Shown here one piece after another: positions 47,686 to 58,867 of a stretch of DNA of 64,000 nucleotides; the first letter of the stretch is position 1, and each line of letters starts with the position of its first letter. Location of the stretch: positions 18,280,662 to 18,344,661 of the forward strand of contig OZ022339.1 of the NCBI GenBank assembly GCA_963989245.1, written 5' to 3'. The notes under the pieces were generated by a model, which was given only the letters and a program-made list of their open reading frames with translations, did no database searches and was not told the origin of the DNA. This stretch comes from Nansenia antarctica. Lineage: Eukaryota; Chordata; Actinopteri; Argentiniformes; Microstomatidae. A program made the position numbers and the translations under genes.

Positions 47686-48060
47686 TGTTACGGTCTCCTC
47701 CCTCCACTGCTGTCTCATTCTGATTGTGTTGCAGGATGGCAGTGGGGAGAGGAGGCCTGATTGGCTGATGTAGCACACCTGTGGCTATTTAGGTTGTGCA
47801 TTGGGGATCAGTCTCTCTCTCCATACAGGTTATCCTTTTTTTGACTCCTTTGTTAGTGGCAACGTTTTGTTCCTTTGTTTACACCTTACAACACTCCACA
47901 TTACAGATCACTCACCCACACCCTACACAACTGATAGACTGACTATCACATCCCATTTCTCAATTACTTATTTTCTTTAGTTAATAATAAAATAATAATT
48001 TACCTTTACCCTCGACTTGTCTCCCTATTTTGTCACTTTCTCTGAGCCGGGTTAGTGACA
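47686..48060 (+). mobile_element. 5' LTR of Gmr1-like Gypsy copy 1
   Basis: A 375-bp LTR beginning TGTTACGG and ending GTTAGTGACA. It contains a TATA-like ggctatttagg and AATAATAAAATAA. The first 130 or so bases recur unchanged at 51973, showing a young insertion. The primer-binding site follows after AA. Confidence 0.85.
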
Positions 48061-48062
48061 AA

Positions 48063-48080
48063 TGGGGGCTCGGCCTTCGG
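48063..48080 (+). other. Primer-binding site (tRNA-Pro-like), copy 1
   Basis: TGGGGGCTCGGCCTTCGG begins with ten bases matching the 3' end complement of tRNA-Pro, then diverges. Confidence 0.6.
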
Positions 48081-48911
48081 ATTTAGTTGTTGTAGGACCT
48101 TTTGTTGTAGTTTGGTTAGCGCTCTTTGTTTCACTGTTTGATAGTTTCAGTGATTTGGGATTTTTTGGTTGGTTCTTTGTAAAGCGTTGGTTCTTTGTTA
48201 AATTGGTTGGTTCGTTGGTTCGTTGTTCTTTGGTTGGTTCTTTGTTAAATTGGTTAGTTCGTTGGTTCGTTGTTCTTTGGTTGGTTCTTTGTTAAGCGCT
48301 AAAAAAATTGGGAGATAAGTTGGGTATTGTTTTGTTGATGCTGTGGCATCTTAGTTACCTTTCGGTTGTGATTTGTGCCAACAGTTATTTGTGTTTGTTT
48401 GTGTGCTTGGGGAGAGAGAGGACTACGGTTTGTCTCCAGACACTTGCCCAGGCTAGAGACGCCATTTGCTCTACTATCTGTTGGGACACCTAGGTAGGAG
48501 TGTGGTTGTTCCTTGTGCAGTGGTGAGAGATTTAGGAGCTGATGCCTTCTACCCCATGTTAGGCATAGCGGCGTATTTCCTTTGGGGAGTGCGTTGGGCT
48601 TTTGTTGTTTTTTTTATTATTTTTGTGTGGTAACCGTGGCTAGAGCAGTGGTCTCGGGGGCATCGCCGTAGCACGGGGGAGTACGCCAGCGTGCTGGTTA
48701 CTTGTTCCGTGTTAGCGGTATTGAGTGCGTAATTACCCACCACGAAGCCACACGAAGACTACGAAGACTAGGGTTGAGCTATCTAGGATTTGGGGAAGCT
48801 CCGTTAAATATCTCCATTGCTGCGCTCGGTGCGACTGCGACTGCTACTGTTTTGTGTGCTTCAACAGGTGGGGAGGCATTCGTTGTTATAGTAGTTACGT
48901 GCACATTAATC

Positions 48912-51215
48912 ATGGCTTCTATTGTCGAAGAGTTCATGCAGAAACCATCAGTGGAGTTGTTAGAGAGATGTAGTAAGGACCAACTTTTGAAAATCGCGGA
49001 TCTCCATAAGATTGAAATAAGTAAAACTGTTAGCCGTCTCAAGGAGACTTTAAGAACGGTCGTGATGGATAATCTGATTCAAGCTGGTATCCTGGAGGAA
49101 TCTCTAACCCTTACGCCTGTCCCAACTCCCGTGAGTAGTAATTTGACTTTTGACCAACAGAAGGAGTTGTTGTTGTTGCAGCAAGAGCATGAGAAAAGCA
49201 GGCAAGAGCATGAGAAAAGCAGGCAAGAGCATGAGAAAAGTTAAGAAAATGCTAAATTAGAATTACAGTGGGAGCATCTTAAGTTAATTAAAGAGGGTAA
49301 AGATGTCGGGGGTTTTTCTCTCTATGATTCCGACCCCGCTAGGGATAGTGTGGGTCCCCGTTTTGATACTTCTAATAACCTAAAGCTTGTGCCTAAGTTC
49401 AATGAGCGAGACCTTGACTCGTTTTTTTTACTATTTGAGCGAGTGGCTGAGTTAAGACATTGGTCTGATTCAGACTGCATCTTGCTCCTACAGAGCGTGA
49501 TTACGGGTGGAGCCCAGGAGGCCTACTCTGCTCTAAGTAGGACTGACTGTAGGGACTATTCCTTAGTTAAAGCTGCAATCTTGCGTGCTTATCAATTGGT
49601 TCCGGAAGCGTACCCCCAACGTTTTAGAACTGCAAAGCGGCGTAACGAGCAATATCATGTTGATTTTGTCCGTGAGTTGTTAGAGCAGTTCAGAGATTCT
49701 GTTCCTGAGCACCTTGCTGTATATCTTGGTGAACGCGAGGTGTGTACAGCTCCTGAGGCAGCAGTGTTAGCTGACAACGGCAGGTTGGGGGAGCTACGTG
49801 CTCGTGACTGGGGCCGCAGTGAGAGGCGGAGCTCATCTGGGTTTCGTCCTGTTAGTTTTGAGGCAAGGAATGAGACCCCGTCCTTTAAATTTGATAGAGG
49901 CTCACAAGGAAGAGGAGCCTGTCGCTACTGCCGGGGGGGAGGTCACTGGAAGAATGAGTGTCCTGTCCTTCAGGGAAAAACCAGGTCTTTTCCTGGTCCT
50001 GAGGTAAAAACGGTTGGGCTAGCAGTTACTGAAGATGCTTGGTCTACCCCCAGTTTGTCTTGTGTGCAGCCAGATGAGAAATCTCTGGTTGTTTCAAATT
50101 ATGCACCTTTCATTACGAATGGTTTTGTGTCTATCCTTGGGAGTGGGGAAAAGGTTCCAGTTAGGATATTGCGTGCCACTGGTGCGTCTGAATCTTTTGT
50201 CCTGAAATCTGCCCTGCCATTTTCCCAGCTATCTGATACAGGTGACAGTGTCTTGATCAGAGGAATTGGACTTAACACCTTGTCAGTCCCATTGCATAAG
50301 ATTGACCTCTTTTCAGACCTGGTACAGGGTGAAGTTGTTGTGGGGGTGCGGCCGTTGCTGCCTGTTAAAGGTGTGGAGGTTATTTTGGGGAATAATTTAG
50401 CGGGTGGACGCGTCTGGGGTGACATATCCCCACCGTTGGTTGTGAAACAGTGTTTCCCTGAGGTGTTTCCATCCTGTGCTGTGACACGTGCGCTGAGCCG
50501 TGCAAATGCTGTTCCTACACCTGACCCTGAAATTAGGGTTACAAGCAAGGCGTGTGACCTTTTGTCAAAATGTCCTAGTGTAGTTACTCGAGATGACCTG
50601 GTGACGAAGCAGAGAGCTGACCCTGTTCTTAAAGTTCTATTTGAACAGCTTCTTACTGATGACGAGGTTGTTGCGGGTTACTACCTTGAGGATCAGCTGT
50701 TGGTGAGGAAGGGGGTTCCTCAAGGAGATTGTTCTATGGGGGATCCTTTTGTTCAAATTGTTGTCCCTCACTCTTTACGTGAGATGATTATGAGGATGTC
50801 ACATGATGTGGTTGGTCATTTAGGGGTCCAGAAGACCTATGACCACATTTTGTGTAATTTCTATTGGCCTCGTGTGAAGAGAGATATCTCAGCCTACATT
50901 AGAGCATGCCATATTTGCCAGACAGCAAAGTCTAACCAGCTTACAGAGTCTGTACCATTGTGTTCTGTTCCTGCCATTGGTACATCTGTTGATCGAGTTG
51001 TCTGTAAAATGTGTGTGGAAGTGCCCAGCTCTCCTCCTGGTCCTGTGGTGGCAGCGCAGGAAGGTGAGGGTGTAGCTGGCCTTGTTTGTGTTTTTGTAGG
51101 AAGACTGATTAAATCAGAGTCTCTTGCTGACCTGCTACTGTCTGGGCTTTTGGAGCTGGAAAAATGTATGTTGGCCTGGCAGCTCTTCTATTGTTTTTTA
51201 TTTGATGGTGGCGGA
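48912..51215 (+). pseudogene. Gmr1-like gag-protease-integrase remnant, copy 1
   Basis: One frame runs from the gag start MASIVEEFMQKPSVELLERC to the TIR insertion, broken only by TAA at 49242-49244, just after three 21-bp repeats encoding QEHEKSR. Order: coiled-coil N-terminus, SCAN-like capsid segment (AYQLVPEAYPQRFR, about 49590), zinc knuckle CRYCRGGGHWKNEC (about 49919-49960), protease-like LRATGAS (about 50169), then an integrase HHCC finger (SHDVVGHLG...CHICQ, about 50799-50920). There is no reverse transcriptase before integrase, as in Gmr1-like elements, which order pol as PR-INT-RT-RH. After the finger, near 51005, the integrase core, RT and RNase H are deleted. Relative to copy 2, about 26 capsid residues are missing in frame near 49675. 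The protease Asp is replaced by Ala. Confidence 0.85.
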
Positions 51216-51612
51216 TAGGGCTGGGTATCGCCACTGATTTCCCAAAACGATTCGATTCCGATTCACAGCTTTCGATTCGATTCACGATTCGATTCGATTC
51301 CGATTCGATCTAGTTACAATATACATTTTTTGCTTGAATATGAAAGAGATTCTCCGAACTAGAACCCTATAACATGTAGCATTGTTAAACATATCAATGA
51401 ATTGACTCCAAAGCAGTTACATGAATGTACTTTTTATTTACATTAAATTCTTGTAGCGCGAGATCTGGCCACGAGATCTCGTTGCGGGTTGAAGCTGCAA
51501 GCAAAAAAAAAAAAAAGAAGAAAGATCGATCTCGGGATTTATGAATCGATAATCGCTCATTTAATGAAGATCGATTCAGAATCGGGAAATCGATTTTTTG
51601 AACCCAGCCCTA
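51216..51612. mobile_element. hAT-type MITE inside Gypsy copy 1
   Basis: A 397-bp element with termini TAGGGCTGGGT and ACCCAGCCCTA and a perfect 8-bp target duplication GTGGCGGA (51208-51215 and 51613-51620). The interior is rich in CGATTCGATTC repeats and complementary GAATCG/GATCGAT blocks and has no coding capacity. Its presence in a near-intact young Gypsy dates this MITE as recently active. Confidence 0.9.
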
Positions 51613-51620
51613 GTGGCGGA

Positions 51621-51962
51621 GGCTTTTTCTGTTCTTTGAACCAGGGGGTCGTGGTTACATTTTTGATTGACCCTGGTTGAGAGTATGGTTGTGGTTACCG
51701 CATCTTTTGATTTTTTGATTTTGGTTTTTCCTGGTCATCAGCCTCTCCCTTTGTGTATCCTTCCCCTGGCTCTCTTCACCCTCTTAAATTGCTTCCCTAG
51801 GCCGTGGTTGCTGAGGTGTGCGGTATGACCTGGGGGGGGGGGGGGGGGGGGGTGCTGTTGTGGTGAGTAGGTTGGTGGCTAGGGGGATAAGTTTATTTTG
51901 TTAGTTAGTTAGTAAGTTAGTATTTTGAAATGGTTTGGGTCCTTTTTAGTCCCCAAATGTTA
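51621..51962 (+). other. 3' non-coding part of Gypsy copy 1
   Basis: Sequence between the MITE and the polypurine tract, with a G run (51833-51852) and GTTAGTTAGTTAGTAAG repeats. No RT or RNase H remnant was seen. Confidence 0.6.
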
Positions 51963-51972
51963 TGGGGGGGGG
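51963..51972 (+). other. Polypurine tract of Gypsy copy 1
   Basis: ATGGGGGGGGG (last G's) directly precedes TGTTACGG of the 3' LTR, in the position used to prime plus-strand synthesis. Confidence 0.7.
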
Positions 51973-52169
51973 TGTTACGGTCTCCTCCCTCCACTGCTGT
52001 CTCATTCTGATTGTGTTGCAGGATGGCAGTGGGGAGAGGAGGCCTGATTGGCTGATGTAGCACACCTGTGGCTATTTAGGTTGTGCATTGGGGATCAGTC
52101 TCTCTCTCTCCACTGCCATCCTGCAACACAATCAGAATGAGACAGCAGTGGAGGGAGGAGACCGTAACA
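51973..52169 (+). mobile_element. Truncated 3' LTR ending in a perfect foldback
   Basis: 51973-52110 repeats the start of the 5' LTR (one extra CT in a CT run) and stops after about 138 bp. 52111-52169 is then the exact reverse complement of 51973-52031 (59 bp). The inverted arm ends precisely at the LTR terminus (...CCGTAACA), next to the duplicated segment. Confidence 0.95.
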
Positions 52170-52933
52170 ATGTATATATATGGTACATGGCAGTCCCACG
52201 CGCCCGTCCCGCTCCAGTTCTGCATCCAATTGAATGCAATGATTCAAGTAGATCTATAGACTCGTTTTCAAAGACGGGAAGCTCACCGAGTGGTCACTAG
52301 TGTCCGCACCCCGCTATGACAGGCCGTAAATACAAAGCTCATTCATCTGCGTTCAATTTCAAGTATATTTGGTATTTGTAGAACGAGACGTACGCAATTT
52401 TAAACAAGCGCAGCCCGTTTTGTAAATAATGCTTACGTTCAAGTACTTTTTTATAAATGAGGCCCCTGATGTTTTGCTCTCCGAGTGTCAGTGTCAACAA
52501 TTTTAATTGTCATCACATCACAGCTGAAGTCAAACAACAACTTAGCTGATGTAAGTTTATTGTGTGAAATCAACCATAGTCCATTTTACAAAAACATACT
52601 GGACACTGGAATATTACTTTCATCAAAGGTTTATTACAAAAAATGCAAGACAAAACATGTCAACTGTTTTCTAATGGCAAACACAATACAAAAAACATAC
52701 ACCTTTATAAGATGTAGGTCCGCTGCATCAAAAAAGGAAACAATGACAGCGAAAAAGAAACTGATATGACTTTCAGAAAAGTAATGAGATTGCTGAAACT
52801 CAAAAAAGAGGAGACAGCTGTTTGCCACTTCAGAAAGGCCAGAACCACAACAGAAGATGAAAACCTAAATCAAGTGAACTCGATTCAAGTTTGAGGAGAG
52901 CTAGGGATCTAGACCTTCAATCAAACAAACAAG
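52170..52933. repeat. Duplicated 764-bp segment, copy A (empty target site)
   Basis: It matches 62212-64000 (minus the hAT insertion) with about four substitutions and two small indels. It contains the uninterrupted site TCTATAGA (52253-52260), a foldback-element arm (about 52435-52466) and a non-coding AT-rich part. The match is cut by the window edge, so its full length is unknown. Confidence 0.95.
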
Positions 52934-53760
52934 AACTAACATAAATAAAAGGGAAAGTACCAAGCTTTTTTTCCCTCTTTTTTCTCTCGAATATTGTGGG
53001 TGCAATACACTGGGTCTGTGCTTGATACATGCAACTACACACACTTCTCCTAGGTGTCATTTTTATGCACTTAGAGATATAAATAGGTTAGAAGTCACAA
53101 TTCAATTCCAATTCAAACAGTAAATGGTATTCACAAGGTCAAGTGTTGATCATTGTTCAGAAAGTACCCTTGTTGTGCTTAAGCAAATACAGACATCAAA
53201 CTGCTACCTCTCAACAAATAACTGAACCGTTTATCTGTAAAATAAACAGAATGTGTTACAGAATGTATGAATACAGGCAATATTTGAAAGCTATGGTGAC
53301 ATTGCAATTGAGGGCATTTGATCATATTTCTGTGAATTGTGGTGGGTTATGTGAAGGGTACATCTGAAAAGGTGGAACTTTGGGGGCAAATGGGGAAGGC
53401 TTTGCCACCTCAAGTGTTTTCAACCATGGCCATTCTTGTGAATCATATCCACTACCATTTAAACCTTACCTCATAAGTGCAGTTTCCCCCTACAACCTCA
53501 ATAGACAAAAACTTGTTAAAATATGAAATCCTTAATCCCAAGAATATTTCACAATATTTGTCAAAATTCACTGCATATTAGTACATCTAAATTATTCTCA
53601 CCTTTATAAATGCATTTTATTTATACACACTTTTATGCACACACACTTTTCATGCATTCAGTTATGTGAAACAATTAGGCGAAATTGTGTGAAATATTTA
53701 GTTCTTTTTAAAGAAAAATGGACATGAATATTTGGTCTTCTTTCTTACAATGTCTATAGA
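52934..53760. other. Unassigned AT-rich sequence left of the - strand Gypsy
   Basis: No gene or LTR was recognised. It may be a continuation of the duplicated segment beyond the window limit of copy B. Confidence 0.5.
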
Positions 53761-53789
53761 TAAAGGTGATATCATTTAACCAAAAACTA

Positions 53790-56700
53790 AATGTAAAGCC
53801 TCTGGTCAGTGGGCACAGCCTGAACCTCCTGCTTAGTCCAAGCCTTCTTGAAGATTTGCACAGCTCTTTCAGCTTTTGAGCATTTGAGGCTGGATGATAC
53901 GGCGGTGATAATGTGTGTCTCGTCCCGTTGTTTCTCAGGAAAGTCTCAAACTGCGCTGAAGTGAAGGGAGTACCGTTGTCTGAGACCAGCTCTTTAGGAA
54001 GGCCATAAGCCGCAAACAGGTGTCTCAGTAGGTCGATGGTCTTCTCAGCTGTCATCAGCTGAGTAGGGAACACCCCCATCCACTTTGAGTGAACGTCCGT
54101 GACCACCAGGAAGTGCTGTTTGTTTATTTCAGCGTAATCCACATGAATACGCTCCCATGGTGCAGTAGCCCAGGACCACGGATAGAGGGGCGCAGCAACA
54201 GGCTTGTTTCGGACTGCTTCACAGGGAGAACACTGACTGACACACTGCTGTATATCCTGGTCGAGCCCAGGCCACCACAGATAACTCCTGGCAAGAGCTC
54301 TCATCCGAGTGATCCCTGGATGACCCTCATGTAGATCTGAGAGCAATCTCTTCCTGAACTTGGGTGGCACCACTACTCTAGATCCCCAGAGTAAACATCC
54401 TTGATCAGTAGAGAGTTGGTCTTTCTTATCTGTGTAGGGACGAAGGTAAGGGTCACTCACATACGCTGGCCAGCCTGCCAGTGTCAAGTCCATCACCTTT
54501 GATAGGACCGGGTCTCGTCTGGTTTCCTCTGCTATGTCTGACGCAGATAGTGGCAACTCTTCGATGAGTGAGATCTGGAAAACAGCTGCATCATCTTGAC
54601 CACCTGAGTTACTGTTGCATGGTAACCTTGATAAAGCATCTGCATTGGCATGGTCACCTGATTTTCTATATTCAATGTTATAGTCGTAGGCTAACAGGAT
54701 CAGAGCCCACCTTTGCATGCGGAGAGCAGCTAATGTCGGAACAGCCGATTTCCTAGAATGACCAGGAGAGGCTTGTGATCTGTCTGCAACTGGAATTTTC
54801 TTCCATACAGATACGTGTGAAATTTCTTCACTCCATAGATTATGCTCAAAGCCTCTTTTTCAATTTGAGCATAATTTTGCTCACTGGGTGTGAGGGTTCG
54901 TGAGGCGAAAGCAATTGGATGTTCTTCGCCTGAGGCTAGGACATGTGATATGACGGCCCCAACTCCATACGGAGAAGCATCACACGCCAGTCTCAACTTC
55001 TTCTCAGGGTCGTAGTGCTTGAGTCACTTGCTCTGTAGTAGGCGCTGTTTGCAGGTCTGAAAAGCCTCTTCACATTGTGAGGACCATGTCCATTTGGTAT
55101 CAGTCTGCAGTAGTTGGTGAAGGGGGTGCAGAATCGTTGACAGGTTTGCTACAAACTTGCCATAGTAGTTAAGGAGACCCAAAATTGATCTTAGCTCAGA
55201 GACATTAGTGGGTGCTGGTGCACTGACAATGGCCTCCACTTTGCTGTTTGTTGGGTGCTGACCTTGGCTATCGATCTTGTATCCAAGATACTCCACTGAG
55301 TCTTTGAGGAACTCACATTTCGACGGTTTCACTCTCACGCCACATTCTTCCAGTTTGCTCATCACCTTGTCCAGTACAGCCATGTGTTTTTTCAATGTGG
55401 GGGCTGTCACTAGAATGTCATCCAGGAAACAAACCACGTTGTCTATGCCATGTAAGATCTGGTCCATTGTTTTCTGGAATATCGCAGGGCTGTTGAGATT
55501 CCATAGGCTAGACGATGGTACTTGTATAGCCCCTTGTGGGTGTTGACGACTAGATACTGTTCCGATTCTGAGTCTAGCATCAGCTGTTGATAAGCAAACG
55601 ACAGGTCAAGCTTACTGAAAACCTTACCCCCGGCTAGGGTGGCGAACAGATCCTCGACGTTTGGCAGTGGGTATTCTTCCTTCTGAATACTCTGGTTTAT
55701 TGTGACCTTGTAGTCTCCGCATATCCTCACACTGCGGTCTTTCTTGGGAACCACGACAATAGGGGCAGCCCAGTCGCTCCTATCCACTTTTGAGATGATG
55801 CCATTCTTCTCCAAGCGTTCTAGTTCCTTCTCTACAGCTTCCTTTAAAGCATAGGGAACAGGGCGGGGCTTGTGGAACCTAGGATTGGTTCCCTCTTGAA
55901 CTCTGACCTTCGCTTGGAAACCCTGCATCTTTCCATAGCCATCCTTGAACAGTCCTTTGTGCTTCTCTAGGAGGGCTGTGAGTGTAGGTGTACTCACTGG
56001 CTTGTCATTTTTCACACTGAAGATCTCTGCCCAGTTCAGCTTTATCTGTTTCAGACAGTTGCGGCCAAGTAAGGCTGTCTTGTCGCCTTTTACTATGAGC
56101 AGTGGTAACATCCACTCTCTTCCTTCATACTTGACTGGTACCTGTATCTGGCCTAACACAGGAATCCTGTCCCCTGTGTAAGATGAGAGACGGACGGTAG
56201 CTGGTTGGAGAGGGCACTGTTTCAGATGTTCTCTGTAGATATGTTCCGGAGCTATGGTAACTGAAGCACCTGTGTCCAACTGCATACTCACTGGTTTTCC
56301 AGCTAACTCCATTTTTACATATTATTCCCTCTTTGTGTCCTTCAGCGGTGTACATGTTGAATAGTTCAACTGTCTCAATTTCACCTTCCTCCTCTTCCTC
56401 TGACACATTGTGAGTTCTTCCTGTGTGTTTTGCACTTTTACACACCCTCTGCACGTGACCTGTCTTCCCACAGTTGTGGTATTTCTCATTAATGAACCTA
56501 CAGTCACTGGGTCGGTGATTATCTCTTCCACACCGATAACAACCTTGCTTTGCTTTGTCCGATGCATACTGCGTTTTGGGTGCACGTCTTGCACTTCTTG
56601 AGTCATGTACCTTGTGAACCTTCTGGCGTTCTGAGTGCTCCGACAGCTCCATGGTGTCCTTGTGGGCAAGCTCGAGTCCCAGGGCGATATCACAGGCTTT

Positions 56701-57075
56701 CTTGAATGTCAGATCCTTTTCTGTCAAAAGCCGTCTGTGATAGGCTTCACCTGTGAGACCACACACAAACTGATCTCGGAGAGCATCATTCAGAAACTGG
56801 CCAAACTCACATGAACTAGCTAACCGTTTTAAGGCCAGGATGTAGTCTGCCAGTGCTTCACCTTGGTTCTGGTGAAGCTTACAGAATCTGAAGCGTTCAG
56901 CAATTATAATGGGCTTAGGCTTGAAATGGTCTGATAGTGCTTTAGTAAGCTCAGCATAAGACAGTTCCACACATTTCTTTGGCTCTGCGAGACTTTTCAG
57001 CAGCCTATATTCAGTTGGGCCCAAAACACTGATAAACACATTTGCTTTCTTCACAGTATTGACTTGCGTACGCAC
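53790..57075 (-). pseudogene. Ty3/Gypsy gag-pol (gag-PR-RT-RH-INT), decayed
   Basis: Reading on the - strand. Gag: from 57075, with zinc knuckles CYRCGRDNHRPSDC (about 56530) and a second one starting Y instead of Cys. Protease LDTGAS is near 56275, reached by a frame change. RT runs through the central block, with FLDD in the catalytic position (about 55420). RNase H (LACDASPYGVGA) starts about 54990. Integrase has an HHCC finger (about 54330-54240), VDYAE and SDNGT. Breaks: a frame change near 55488, TGA at 55024-55026, a 1-base shift near 54755 and an indel near 53870 just before the last catalytic Glu. The 3' end is lost after about 53800 and the gag N-terminus is short. No LTRs were found. 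This is a conventional pol order, unlike the Gmr1-like copies on either side. Confidence 0.9.
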
Positions 57076-57564
57076 ATTACCTACTGGTTATGCAGAGTTA
57101 TTACAGGCATGTGAGCCGCACTCGACCAAACACAGCCAAGAAAATGAGTTAAATTCAAGATTTAAAGGGAACTGATGATTGTATTTCAGTCTTCCTTTAT
57201 ATGCCATTAGGCTATTGTAGGGTGTATCATTCTAAATTGAGGCGTGATAAAGGCGAGATTCATTGTGATTCCCCAGGATTCCTCGGTATTTAGCATTATA
57301 AGCCCTGTTATAAGGTTATTTACGATCATATGGGTTCATATCAACATTTTGACATACACAATGGATCTGGATGGGCGTACAGAAAATCCTTCAAAAAACA
57401 CCATAGCCCGCAGCGCAGAGCGCATAATATATTATGTCTAATTGAGTCAACTGGTATTATGCTTATCACCAAGTTCTCCCATACTGTGCTGATGGACTAG
57501 TATAGTATGTTTATATCAACGGTAATCAAGTGCTTTAGTTGGTGAGCACACTTGGTGATGGTAA
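57076..57564. other. Unassigned sequence between Gypsy elements
   Basis: About 490 bp, AT-rich, with no LTR or gene recognised. Confidence 0.5.
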
Positions 57565-57997
57565 TGTGACGGCCCTGGCCCCATATTGTGTCCTGGCCTG
57601 TAATAAACATCTGTTTCCCTGTCTGCAGAGAGTACTCCTGCTGGACAGGGTTACTAATCAGTGGAATGCAGGTCAGCTGGTGGACAGCTGATTGTGCCCC
57701 ACCTGGTTCCAGGATCCAGGCCATAAAAGATCCATGCAGGCCTCAGTATTGAGGCCCCCTTCTAGGCACCATTATTCTTTATTCTATTTTGTTTGTTCCT
57801 TGTTTCACACCATGCAACACTCACCTCACCACTTTCCACTGCACTCACATTACACCACTGATTTACTGACTACCACACCTCATCTTATTATTGTTATATA
57901 GGCCTCATTTAGTTTACAATAAACATTTTCTTATCATTACTTTAAGATCGTGTGTGTGTCTCCCGTTTTTGTCATGGTCATGAGCCTGGCCGTGACA
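57565..57997 (+). mobile_element. 5' LTR of Gmr1-like Gypsy copy 2
   Basis: A 433-bp LTR starting TGTGACGGCC and ending GGCCGTGACA, an inverted terminal match. It contains a TATA-like ccataaaag (about 57721) and AATAAA (about 57919). No second copy is in the window. Confidence 0.8.
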
Positions 57998-58000
57998 AAT

Positions 58001-58018
58001 TGGGGGCTCCGTCCGTTT
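58001..58018 (+). other. Primer-binding site (tRNA-Pro-like), copy 2
   Basis: TGGGGGCTCCGTCCG resembles the tRNA-Pro primer-binding sequence with one inserted C. Confidence 0.65.
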
Positions 58019-58867
58019 TCGTTTTTCTAGCATTATTTTGATCACCTTTTGGTAAGTAAATATTGCTTTTTTTTTCTATTGAATTCTACCCGGTCGTTTG
58101 ACTTTTTTTTCTTTATTGATAGTTAAAACTGTGGTTCATTACTTGTGGTGCGACTCCCATGGCTTGTTGCCTTGATTGGCAGGGGGTGCCTTGTTAAGTT
58201 AATAAGCGCGTGTCTCTGTTAGTAGCCTAGGCAGAGATTTTGGTGAATGAACTGCAAACTGGTGTCGTAGTCGATTCCCCACCAGTTCAAAATTATCGCC
58301 TGCGGGTGTTTTTTTAAAGCCTTGAGTGGCATATTAAGCATTTTTGGAGACACACTTATCGCATTTTTGTATATAATAGCCTATTGTTAATTGATCTGCG
58401 GGATCGTTTTGTTTGTAATGGTGCTTAGATAGGGTTTTTTCTATTGGGGCAAGAGGGTGTATACAATTGGCTGTCAGTTGCGCACATGTAGGCTACGGGG
58501 CTGCCCTGGTAGGCTTACGGTCTTTCTCCTTTGAGTTTGGCTGAGCGTTTTTCTGTAGTGTTGCGGTACGGCGGCTAGAGCAATTGTCTCGGGGACACAT
58601 TCTTAGCTGTCAGGTGGGCGACCAGCTTGCTGGGGGTCTAACCGGGCTGACGAGTTAGTGTTTAAAGATCCTCCCGTTACGCATGAAGACTAGGGTTGAG
58701 CTTACTCAGTCAGGTCCTGGGGTAGGCAGTCAGATAGGGGCATGCTCCGTTGCGAGGTTGTCAATTTCCTCTGATGCGCGCTGAGTTGTCAGTGTATACG
58801 TCATCTTGGGTCCATAGGCCTACATTGTCCTGTACTTAATATTGTGATTTAAAAAAATAAAATAAAA
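58019..58867 (+). other. 5' leader of Gypsy copy 2
   Basis: About 850 bp between primer-binding site and gag ATG, with no long frame. The phrase actagggttgagct is shared with the leader of copy 1 (near 48770), which supports a common family origin. Confidence 0.6.

Noticed and set aside
49812..50007. Short alternative frame within Gypsy gag
   Set aside because: It is a shadow of the true gag frame, which carries the zinc knuckle.
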